DNA from: an uncultured Microcaldota archaeon
GTDB lineage: Archaea; Micrarchaeota; Micrarchaeia; Anstonellales; Anstonellaceae
NCBI GenBank assembly: GCA_903923795.1
Contig: CAIXYX010000041.1
Span: 1 to 5,288 of the forward strand
Length of the DNA stretch: 5,288 nucleotides
Reading direction: 5' to 3'
The position numbers and the translations under genes are program-made. The notes beneath the pieces are model-generated. The model saw nothing but the letters and a program-made list of their open reading frames with translations. It did no database searches and had not been told where the DNA came from. Positions 1 to 4,305 of this stretch are shown here, one piece after another (the stretch's first letter is position 1; each line of letters opens with the position of its first letter).

Positions 1-1
1 C

Positions 2-217
2 AAACCCGCACCGCCCGCACGCCGTCTGGCTCGTCAGATTCTCGGCATGGCATCTGGTGCAGATGATGATGCCGGTCTTGTCTTTTTTCTGCATCACGCC
101 GGGTTGCATGCGAATAACGCCTCTGTCGAATATATGACTAAAGTTCATGAGCAACTAAAGGCTTTAATTGCATTACCTCCAAATGGTTCCATCTATCTCA
201 CAGGTGATTTGTCATGA
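2..217 (+). CDS. 3' end of an unrecognised protein gene (partial)
   Basis: The reading frame is open from the left edge to a TGA at 215-217 and gives 71 residues, so the gene starts outside the window. The visible C-terminal part has a basic start (PARRLARQIL), an acidic patch (GADDDAG), a hydrophobic and His-rich stretch (LVFFLHHAGLHANN), a probable amphipathic helix (VEYMTKVHEQLKALIAL) and ends in YLTGDLS. I do not recognise the family. The stop overlaps the ATG of the alpha-NAC gene (ATGA), and a Shine-Dalgarno-like AGGTGAT lies inside its last codons, so the two genes are probably co-transcribed and translationally coupled. That overlap is the main reason to believe the frame is real. There is no stop across 71 codons and codon use resembles that of the NAC gene. 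The function cannot be inferred from this fragment. Confidence 0.6.
   Translation, partial: KPAPPARRLARQILGMASGADDDAGLVFFLHHAGLHANNASVEYMTKVHEQLKALIALPPNGSIYLTGDLS
202..208 (+). promoter_or_regulatory. Shine-Dalgarno site for alpha-NAC
   Basis: AGGTGAT matches the archaeal 16S 3' end complement (GGAGGTGAT). It lies 5 bases before ATG 214 and 8 bases before the adjoining ATG 217, so either methionine of the MM start could be used. The site lies inside the last codons of the upstream gene, consistent with coupled translation. Confidence 0.65.
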
Positions 218-546
218 TGCCGAATATCGACCCAAAGAACATGGCCAAGATGATGAAGCAGATGGGAATTCAGAGCGAGGAAATCCCGGCCAAGCGTGTC
301 ATCATAGAGCAGGAGGACGGCAATATCTTCATCGATTCTCCTCAGGTGACGCAGGTAAAGGTGCAGGGGCAGCTCACATACCAGATAGCCGGTATAGTGA
401 GCAAGAAATCTGTCGTCTCGGCCGAAGATGTGAAGATGGTGATGGAATCAGCCAATGTGGATGAGTCGGCCGCCCGCTCCGCGCTCGAGGCGGCGAGTGG
501 CGACATCGCCGAAGCCATTGTCAAGCTCGGGGAAGGAAAAGAGTAA
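214..546 (+). CDS. nac: Archaeal nascent polypeptide-associated complex protein (alpha-NAC)
   Basis: 110 residues, a normal size for archaeal alpha-NAC, which acts as a homodimer near the ribosomal exit tunnel and contacts emerging nascent chains. The order is typical. A Met/Lys-rich N-terminal helix (about 7-18, NMAKMMKQMGI) comes first. The NAC beta-barrel domain (about 22-66) follows, with VIIEQEDGNIFIDSPQV, the VKVQGQLTYQIAG core and a KK just after. A C-terminal UBA domain (about 70-106) carries EDVKMVMESANVDESAARSAL and GDIAEAIVKL. The start is either ATG 214 or ATG 217; AGGTGAT just upstream fits both. The gene overlaps the preceding unrecognised gene by four bases and is followed by a T-rich terminator, so it is probably the last full gene of that operon. 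Archaea usually have only this alpha-type subunit, forming homodimers. No degenerate residues were noticed. Confidence 0.95.
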   Translation: MMPNIDPKNMAKMMKQMGIQSEEIPAKRVIIEQEDGNIFIDSPQVTQVKVQGQLTYQIAGIVSKKSVVSAEDVKMVMESANVDESAARSALEAASGDIAEAIVKLGEGKE

Positions 547-561
547 TCCGAGGAAGAAAAT

Positions 562-588
562 ATGCTGGCGAAGACTGAAAATAATTAG
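562..588 (+). other. Possible 8-codon mini-ORF after alpha-NAC
   Basis: ATG 562 opens an 8-residue frame (MLAKTENN) ending in TAG at 586-588. A GAGGAAG Shine-Dalgarno-like sequence (550-556) lies 5 bases before the ATG, in the expected position. The frame sits between the NAC stop and the T-rich terminator, so it would be on the same transcript. A purine-rich stretch and short ORF can easily arise by chance, and there is no evidence of function. Confidence 0.15.
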
Positions 589-592
589 ACGA

Positions 593-606
593 TTTTTGAT
601 TTTTTT
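593..606 (+). terminator. T-rich archaeal-type terminator after alpha-NAC
   Basis: Runs of five T (593-597) and seven T (600-606), separated by GA, lie 47 bases after the NAC stop codon. Archaeal RNA polymerase commonly terminates on such T-tracts without needing a hairpin. The position suits the end of the operon holding the partial left-edge gene and alpha-NAC. Confidence 0.55.
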
Positions 607-623
607 CCACCGAATACTTTCTC

Positions 624-632
624 TTATTTAAA
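624..632 (+). promoter_or_regulatory. TATA-like box of a possible small-RNA promoter
   Basis: TTATTTAAA resembles an archaeal TATA box, and the same core (TATTTAA) precedes the HAD gene. A start about 25 bases downstream would fall near 655, exactly where a hairpin begins. No protein-coding frame follows on this strand. The bases upstream are pyrimidine-rich, so no BRE is evident, which weakens the call. Confidence 0.25.
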
Positions 633-654
633 CCTTCTTTTCTACAGCCATCAG

Positions 655-718
655 CCCCTTATTTGGGGATGTGGGAGGAGAGATGGAGCCCTTCTGGGGT
701 GTACCATCTCCCTCTTTT
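655..718 (+). ncRNA. Candidate small structured RNA (two hairpins and T-run)
   Basis: Between the NAC terminator and the minus-strand gene lie a CCCC/GGGG hairpin (655-668, loop TTATTT) and a longer hairpin (673-716). A TATA-like box sits about 25 bases before the first hairpin, and a TTTT run (715-718) closes the second. This layout would fit a roughly 64-base independently transcribed RNA. It contains no tRNA-like T-loop and no clear C/D box pair. The alternative is that the hairpins are only a terminator region for the flanking genes. Confidence 0.2.
673..718 (+). terminator. Hairpin followed by T-run
   Basis: The arm 673-686 (ending GAGATGG) pairs with 704-716 (starting CCATCTC): 13 pairs, including two G-T wobbles, with one bulged A at 679. 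A small inner CCC/GGG stem closes on TTCT (692-695). TTTT at 715-718 ends the right arm. On the + strand it looks like an intrinsic terminator. No comparable T-run follows on the minus strand, so it is a poor terminator for the gene at 751-1422. Confidence 0.4.
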
Positions 719-750
719 ATGACCCTTAGCCGATAGGCGGCGCGCATCTT

Positions 751-1422
751 CTAGAAAAACCCGCTGAACTTGATGACTTTTTCTTCTGAGATGTCGTGCA
801 TGCTCAGTGTATCTAATTTCGTTATCCAGTTATCGATTATATCTCCGGGGTTGACGCGGCTGGCCCCCAAATGATTCAGATAGTTCCGAATATGTCTGAT
901 ATCATCACGAAAGACATTGTCTGCTCCAAGATAATCCGCGAACTCGGTTTTCAGCCGTGCAAGCCTGCTGCCGGCGCTTCCCTCAACCGTTGCCCGGAGC
1001 GTATCAATCGATTTACGATACTCAATATACTGTTCGAGGCTATCCCGCGGGGGGACAACCTCATATAAACTGTCATCGATTGCCTTCAAACGCGCCAGTT
1101 CGGTGAGCAAGACGCCCAGCTTTTGGATACGGTCTTTCTGCTCAATTTTCCACGTCGGGAATTCTTTCTTTGATTGACCGGAGGTTATGTTCTGCTCTTT
1201 TTTATTCATCAAATCAAATTTCTGCTGGAGTTCATTTGACAGCGCATATCCTCTGGGATTATTCCCAAGATTCTGCGCAGTTGACATGCGTATATTCTCA
1301 GGGTTCATGCCGACGCCAGTTTTTGCATCTGACCCCTGGAATTTTATATAAAATACCGAAGCTATGAACAAAGTCGCTACTGCCCCGACTTCGATAAGCA
1401 TTCTTTTCGTTGCTCTCATCAT
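751..1422 (-). CDS. Unrecognised single-pass membrane-anchored protein
   Basis: The protein is 223 residues from ATG 1422, or 225 from GTG 1428. ATG 1422 is preferred because GGTG (1431-1428) stands 5 bases before it, whereas the GTG overlaps that site. A basic N-terminus (RATKR) precedes one hydrophobic segment (about 9-26, LIEVGAVATLFIASVFYI), so it is probably a signal anchor with the rest outside the cell. The remaining roughly 190 residues are hydrophilic and cysteine-free. They include likely helical, charged stretches (SNELQQKFDLMNKKEQ; LEQYIEYRKSIDTLRATVEG; SRLARLKTEFADYL) and a C-terminal VIKFSGFF. I recognise no domain. The LIEV start of the hydrophobic segment recalls type IV pilins, but the Gly/Ala before the cleavage site is missing. 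The gene stands alone on this strand with its own promoter and is visibly poorer in GC than its neighbours, for example 22 of 60 bases at 1321-1380. It may be lineage-specific or acquired. Confidence 0.75.
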   Translation of the reverse strand: MMRATKRMLIEVGAVATLFIASVFYIKFQGSDAKTGVGMNPENIRMSTAQNLGNNPRGYALSNELQQKFDLMNKKEQNITSGQSKKEFPTWKIEQKDRIQKLGVLLTELARLKAIDDSLYEVVPPRDSLEQYIEYRKSIDTLRATVEGSAGSRLARLKTEFADYLGADNVFRDDIRHIRNYLNHLGASRVNPGDIIDNWITKLDTLSMHDISEEKVIKFSGFF

Positions 1423-1427
1423 TTTCA

Positions 1428-1431
1428 CACC
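1428..1431 (-). promoter_or_regulatory. Shine-Dalgarno GGTG deciding the start of the anchored-protein gene
   Basis: Read on the minus strand, GGTG ends 5 bases before ATG 1422 (and 8 before ATG 1419). It overlaps the alternative GTG start at 1428, which therefore lacks a usable site. This favours ATG 1422. Confidence 0.45.
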
Positions 1432-1453
1432 GAATCTGATATATTAGAACATG

Positions 1454-1461
1454 TTTATATA
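1454..1461 (-). promoter_or_regulatory. TATA box of the anchored-protein gene
   Basis: On the minus strand this reads TATATAAA, close to the archaeal TATA consensus. A start about 26 bases downstream would fall near 1431, putting the GGTG site at the very 5' end of the mRNA and ATG 1422 about 9 bases in. On the + strand the same bases read TTTATATA and could also drive rightward transcription, but the HAD gene has a better-placed box of its own. Confidence 0.5.
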
Positions 1462-1509
1462 GATATGATAACTCGATACGTGAAAATACCCCTCCGCGCA
1501 GCCACTCTG

Positions 1510-1517
1510 TATTTAAG
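1510..1517 (+). promoter_or_regulatory. TATA-like box of the HAD hydrolase gene
   Basis: TATTTAAG is centred about 26 bases before ATG 1540, the distance expected between an archaeal TATA box and the transcription start. No Shine-Dalgarno site precedes that ATG, so a leaderless mRNA starting at or near the A of the ATG is likely. The box lies inside the longer frame beginning at 1465, which argues against that longer start. Confidence 0.4.
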
Positions 1518-1539
1518 TCCCGCGGACTTTCTCCATTCA

Positions 1540-2322
1540 ATGGGAACAAATAGTCCTCGAAAATCAGGCTCCAGCCATCGAAAACCCCGTCTCGCGCGAG
1601 CCTTGGCTCCGGCGCCGGATTTCTCCTCCATCCGCGCCGTGCTCTTCGACATCGATGACACTCTCTTCCCGTCTTCCGAATTCTCGCGCCTGGCACGGCG
1701 CAACGCGATTCGCGCCATGATACAGGCCGGTTTGCATGCCACTCCGACAAATGCCGAGAGAACCCTCGCCCGTATAGTATCTAATAAAGGCTCGAATTTC
1801 GGCGGACATTTCGACCTATTGGCCCGCAAATTCCCCTCATCAAACAGGGACAGAGTGGTGGCTGCCGGAGTCGCGGCTTACCACAACACCAAATCCTCCA
1901 TCTCGCCCTATCCCGACACAGCCCGCCTCCTCCTCTCATTGCGCGAGCGCGGTTACCTATTGGCTGCGGCATCTGAAGGCGTTTCTCTCAAGCAATGGGA
2001 CAAGCTCATACGCTTGGGCCTCGACCCGTTCTTCCACCACGTTTTCGTCACGTCGAATAATGAGGGGGGCAAAACACCAAGCGATGGCGGCAAAACTCCC
2101 GCATTTTACAAGAAAATTGCCCGCGCGCTCAATCTCGCCCCGAATCAAATCCTCATGGTTGGCGATAATCCCGCCAAAGACATCGCATCCGCATCTGCTG
2201 CCGGCATGTTGACTGTGCGCGTCCTGACTGGCAAGCATGCGCGCGAGCCGGCAAGAGCCGACATCACCCTGCGCAGTCTGGCGCTTTTGGGCAAACGGCT
2301 GGCAAAACGGGCCGCGAAGTAA
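1540..2322 (+). CDS. HAD-superfamily hydrolase (TIGR02253-like)
   Basis: 260 residues from ATG 1540; a longer frame from ATG 1465 would add 25. All HAD motifs are present, here numbered from ATG 1540. Motif I is FDIDDT, with nucleophile D37 and acid D39. Motif II is Ser145 in AAASEG. The motif III lysine is K178 or K185. Motif IV is VGDNPAKD (D209, D214). The helical cap region (SEFSRLARRNAIRAMIQAGL; VVAAGVAAYHNTK; SLKQWDKLIRLGL) strongly resembles the archaeal TIGR02253 group of subfamily IA. It is therefore a probable Mg-dependent cytosolic phosphatase, substrate unknown. About 35 Lys/Arg/Ser/Pro-rich residues precede motif I, where family members usually start almost at once. A 21-base in-frame duplication (GGKTPSD/GGKTPAF) sits at motif III. 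The gene is divergent from the anchored-protein gene and appears monocistronic. Confidence 0.85.
   Translation: MGTNSPRKSGSSHRKPRLARALAPAPDFSSIRAVLFDIDDTLFPSSEFSRLARRNAIRAMIQAGLHATPTNAERTLARIVSNKGSNFGGHFDLLARKFPSSNRDRVVAAGVAAYHNTKSSISPYPDTARLLLSLRERGYLLAAASEGVSLKQWDKLIRLGLDPFFHHVFVTSNNEGGKTPSDGGKTPAFYKKIARALNLAPNQILMVGDNPAKDIASASAAGMLTVRVLTGKHAREPARADITLRSLALLGKRLAKRAAK
2065..2106 (+). repeat. Two in-frame 21-base repeats inside the HAD gene
   Basis: Units 2065-2085 and 2086-2106 encode GGKTPSD and GGKTPAF. They differ mostly at third positions and at the end of the unit. The duplication doubles the region expected to hold the single motif III lysine of HAD hydrolases, giving two candidate lysines seven residues apart. 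Confidence 0.6.
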
Positions 2323-2345
2323 AACTGTATATGCGCCTCGCCTAT

Positions 2346-2365
2346 CCCCGCCCCAAGGGACGGGG
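2346..2365. repeat. GC hairpin after the HAD gene
   Basis: CCCCG (2346-2350) pairs with CGGGG (2361-2365). After one C·A mismatch, CC (2352-2353) pairs with GG (2358-2359) around a CAAG loop. It begins 24 bases after the HAD stop and has no T-run, so it is not a classic terminator. It could protect or process the mRNA 3' end, or belong to a dispersed element with the hairpin at 2425. Confidence 0.4.
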
Positions 2366-2387
2366 TATCAGACCCAAGAACCACGTC

Positions 2388-2399
2388 GGGGGGGGGGGG
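2388..2399. repeat. Homopolymer of 12 G
   Basis: Twelve consecutive G on the + strand, in the spacer and outside any credible gene. Tracts of this length are prone to slippage and sequencing error, so the true length may vary. No gene frame depends on it under the starts chosen here. Confidence 0.8.
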
Positions 2400-2424
2400 A
2401 GGGTCAGGAAGAACGTCAAACTGG

Positions 2425-2446
2425 GGAGGGGGGCGCTCCCCCCTCC
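2425..2446. repeat. Perfect 9-base-pair palindrome with 4-base loop
   Basis: GGAGGGGGG (2425-2433) pairs perfectly with CCCCCCTCC (2438-2446) around a CGCT loop. No T-run follows on either strand. It would form a very stable hairpin in RNA from either strand. Confidence 0.65.
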
Positions 2447-2528
2447 GCGGTTCCGAATGAATTATGCCCGCCGATTCAGGCATCGAAATTCCCGGCAGCA
2501 TATTTTTCCAAAGCCAGTCTGCCAACCC

Positions 2529-2536
2529 TTTTAATT
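2529..2536 (+). promoter_or_regulatory. Possible TATA box of the aminopeptidase gene
   Basis: TTTTAATT stands where a start near 2558 would give a leader of about 27 bases carrying the GAGGT ribosome site. It is the best of several A/T stretches in the spacer but is a weak match, with no clear BRE before it. Confidence 0.25.
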
Positions 2537-2572
2537 CTCGCAGGGCAAATAGTTTCCATATTCATACTTCCC

Positions 2573-2577
2573 GAGGT
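2573..2577 (+). promoter_or_regulatory. Shine-Dalgarno GAGGT deciding the aminopeptidase start
   Basis: GAGGT ends one base before ATG 2579, too close to serve it, but 7 bases before ATG 2585, an ideal spacing. It therefore selects ATG 2585 (protein starting MSDDD) over ATG 2579 (MLMSDDD) and over any longer frame reaching back into the HAD gene. Confidence 0.6.
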
Positions 2578-2584
2578 CATGCTT

Positions 2585-3583
2585 ATGTCAGATGATGATT
2601 CCACGCTCATAGACGAGACAGTTGCGGATGAGACAGTTTCGGCGGAGACTGTTTCGAGCGCAGAAGCGGCCGAGAATATGGCCAAAGTGCATGCCGCTTT
2701 CACAAAAGCAGGCGCCATAGCAGCGTCAATAAAAAAAGACGCGATGCGCCTTGTCAACCCCGGCGAATCCGCGCTCGACATCGCCGAGACGGTTGAGAAG
2801 ATGACGCGCGACGCCGATGCGGCGCCGGGTTTTCCCTGCAACATCTCAATCAATGATGTCGCGGCGCATTACACTCCGGAGACAAAAGACGAACTGCTCA
2901 TCGGCGAAAAAGACCTTGTCAAAGTGGACTTCGGCGTGTCGATTGGCGGATGCGTGGCAGACACCGCCTTTTCCGTAGACCTCTCGGGCGAGCAGGGCAA
3001 ACTGATGGAGGCCAGCATCGCCGCATTGGAGGAGGCAGTCTCGCTGATTAAGCCCGGCGTGACAACCGGCACCATCGGCGCGGCCATCGAGAAGCAGATT
3101 CGCTCGCGGGGCTTCAAGCCTATCGAGAATCTCAATTCCCACATGATAGAGCCGTTCCGCCTCCATGCCGGCGTCGACATCCCTTGCATAGCCAACGGCG
3201 CCACTTACGAGATACAGGAGGGCGAAGTTTTTGCCATCGAGCCTTTCGCCACCCCCGGCGCGGGCCATGTGGTGGACCAGCCTCAAGTCGAGATATTCTC
3301 GGTTGTGGGCGAGGGCCGTTTGCGCATGCGCTCATCGCGTGAACTCTTGGGCAAACTCGTCTCGCGCTATTTCACCCTGCCATTCGCCGAGCGGTGGCTC
3401 GTGTCAGACTTCAAGAGCAAACTCGTGCTCTCCGCCACTCTAAAAGAGCTGCTCAACTCCGGCTGCCTCTACCCGTACCCTGTGCTGCGCGAGGCCAACC
3501 GGGGCTTGGTGGCCCAATTCGAGAACACCATCATCGTGGAGCACGACGGCGCGAAAGTCATCTCCGGCGTAATCCAGCCCTAA
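2585..3583 (+). CDS. map: Methionine aminopeptidase, type II (archaeal)
   Basis: 332 residues; a cytosolic two-metal enzyme that removes the initiator Met from nascent proteins. All type II landmarks are visible. His95 (AHYTP) comes first, then metal ligands Asp115 (VDFG) and Asp126 (ADTAFSVD), and His186 with His194 (SHMIEPFRLHAG). Glu219 (VFAIEPFAT) and Glu313 (QFENTIIVEHDG) complete the site. The helical insert typical of type II enzymes is at about 245-300 (RSSRELLGKLVSRYF through LVLSATLKELL). Before His186 the usual Gly is Ser. Archaeal enzymes are usually about 295 residues; the excess is an acidic N-terminal extension of about 30 residues built from a DETV-type repeat. Start ATG 2585 is set by GAGGT 7 bases upstream. 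Endonuclease III follows after 49 bases on the same strand with no clear terminator or TATA box between, so co-transcription is likely. Confidence 0.95.
   Translation: MSDDDSTLIDETVADETVSAETVSSAEAAENMAKVHAAFTKAGAIAASIKKDAMRLVNPGESALDIAETVEKMTRDADAAPGFPCNISINDVAAHYTPETKDELLIGEKDLVKVDFGVSIGGCVADTAFSVDLSGEQGKLMEASIAALEEAVSLIKPGVTTGTIGAAIEKQIRSRGFKPIENLNSHMIEPFRLHAGVDIPCIANGATYEIQEGEVFAIEPFATPGAGHVVDQPQVEIFSVVGEGRLRMRSSRELLGKLVSRYFTLPFAERWLVSDFKSKLVLSATLKELLNSGCLYPYPVLREANRGLVAQFENTIIVEHDGAKVISGVIQP
2612..2656 (+). repeat. Three 15-base in-frame repeats in the aminopeptidase N-terminus
   Basis: Units 2612-2626, 2627-2641 and 2642-2656 share GAGAC(A/T)GTT and encode DETVA, DETVS and AETVS (residues 10-24). 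They form an acidic, probably disordered extension before the catalytic domain. The close match at DNA level points to recent tandem duplication. Confidence 0.75.
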
Positions 3584-3609
3584 GCTTTGAGGAAAGATTG
3601 AAAACAATT

Positions 3610-3624
3610 CCCCAAATTTCGGGG
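3610..3624 (+). repeat. Small hairpin between aminopeptidase and endonuclease III
   Basis: CCCC (3610-3613) pairs with GGGG (3621-3624) around an AAATTTC loop, 8 bases before the endonuclease III ATG. It occupies the place of a ribosome-binding site, and no convincing Shine-Dalgarno sequence is otherwise present. The four-pair stem may be fortuitous. Confidence 0.25.
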
Positions 3625-3632
3625 GTTCGGCC

Positions 3633-4286
3633 ATGGCCCGCGAAACTCTTTCGGCGAAAAAGAAGCGGGCGGCCCGCATCCTTTCCATCTTAAAGACAAC
3701 CTATGCCGGCGCGTGGTGCACGCTGAATTACCAGACGCCATTCGAACTCCTCATCTCCACCGTCCTATCGGCGCAATGCACCGACGCGCGCGTGAATTTA
3801 GTGACTCCCAAACTCTTTTCAAAATACCCGAACGCCGGTTCGATGGCCTGCGCCCCCATCGCCTCGCTCGAGTCCATCATCCGCCCGACAGGTTTCTATC
3901 ATTCGAAAGCCAAAGCGATAAAGGAGACTTCTCTCACTCTCGTCAAAAATTTCGGCGGGCGCGTGCCGGATGACATGGCCTCTCTGCTCACATTGCGCGG
4001 CGTGGCGAGAAAAACCGCCAACATCGTGCTTTTCCACGCATTCGGCAAAACGAGCGGAATTGCAGTCGACACGCATTGCATGCGCATCTCATATCGCCTT
4101 GGTTTCACTTCTTCGCGCGACAAGCAAAACAAAATAGAACGTGAGCTCATGACTCTTCTCCCGCGCAATTCGTGGGGCATGTACACGAATTTCATGGTGA
4201 GCCACGGGCGCAAATTCTGCCAAGCCAGAAAACCGGACTGCGCGCATTGCCCGCTCAACAAATTATGCCCGAAGCGGGGGGTTTAG
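3633..4286 (+). CDS. nth: Endonuclease III, DNA glycosylase/AP lyase
   Basis: 217 residues, the usual size. The enzyme excises oxidised pyrimidines and nicks the abasic site in base excision repair. The N-terminal helices include FELLISTVLSAQCTDARVN (about 38-55). The helix-hairpin-helix (about 117-133) holds catalytic Lys127 in RKTANIV, and catalytic Asp146 lies in AVDTHCMR. The C-terminal iron-sulfur loop has Cys196, Cys203, Cys206 and Cys212 in the exact C-x6-C-x2-C-x5-C spacing of E. coli Nth. The hairpin turn is LRGVARK where bacterial Nth has LPGVGRK, so both Pro and the second Gly are replaced. ATG 3633 is the first ATG after an in-frame stop at 3588-3590 but has no good Shine-Dalgarno site. 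It lies 49 bases after methionine aminopeptidase, probably in the same transcript. It converges with the minus-strand gene ending at 4306, only 19 bases away. Confidence 0.95.
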   Translation: MARETLSAKKKRAARILSILKTTYAGAWCTLNYQTPFELLISTVLSAQCTDARVNLVTPKLFSKYPNAGSMACAPIASLESIIRPTGFYHSKAKAIKETSLTLVKNFGGRVPDDMASLLTLRGVARKTANIVLFHAFGKTSGIAVDTHCMRISYRLGFTSSRDKQNKIERELMTLLPRNSWGMYTNFMVSHGRKFCQARKPDCAHCPLNKLCPKRGV

Positions 4287-4305
4287 CGTTATTCAGCCGG
4301 GCGCA

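Larger units (their letters stand above)
2323..2584. other. Gene-free spacer, very rich in G/C runs
   Basis: No credible coding frame lies between the HAD stop and the aminopeptidase start; short frames here have low-complexity Gly/Arg/Pro translations. The left half carries a hairpin, a 12-G run and a second hairpin. The right half (about 2450-2584) is of ordinary composition and holds the aminopeptidase promoter and Shine-Dalgarno site. Confidence 0.6.

Noticed and set aside
168..464. A second + strand frame overlapping alpha-NAC
   Set aside because: It is an out-of-frame shadow of NAC with no recognisable product; the NAC frame has clear domain matches.
655..718. tRNA or C/D box RNA in the intergenic region
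   Set aside because: There is no GTTCGA-type T-loop, no cloverleaf spacing and no convincing C and D box pair; only a generic structured RNA or terminator remains possible.
1345..1398. Type IV pilin-like signal in the anchored protein
   Set aside because: LIEV at the start of the hydrophobic stretch is pilin-like, but the Gly or Ala needed just before the prepilin cleavage site is absent (it reads TKRM).
1465..1539. A longer N-terminus for the HAD hydrolase starting at ATG 1465
   Set aside because: A TATA-like box lies inside this stretch at the correct distance from ATG 1540, and the family normally starts close to motif I, so the extra 25 residues are unlikely.
2323..2450. Insertion sequence or MITE remnant in the G/C-rich spacer
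   Set aside because: No paired terminal inverted repeats bound the segment and no transposase remnant is visible; the hairpins are local.
2237..2584. A long in-frame upstream extension of methionine aminopeptidase reaching into the HAD gene
   Set aside because: It overlaps the HAD 3' end, crosses the G12 tract with low-complexity translation, and GAGGT points to ATG 2585.
2846..3286. Minus-strand frames opposite methionine aminopeptidase
   Set aside because: They are antisense shadows of a gene with all catalytic residues in place; no ribosome site or family match was seen.
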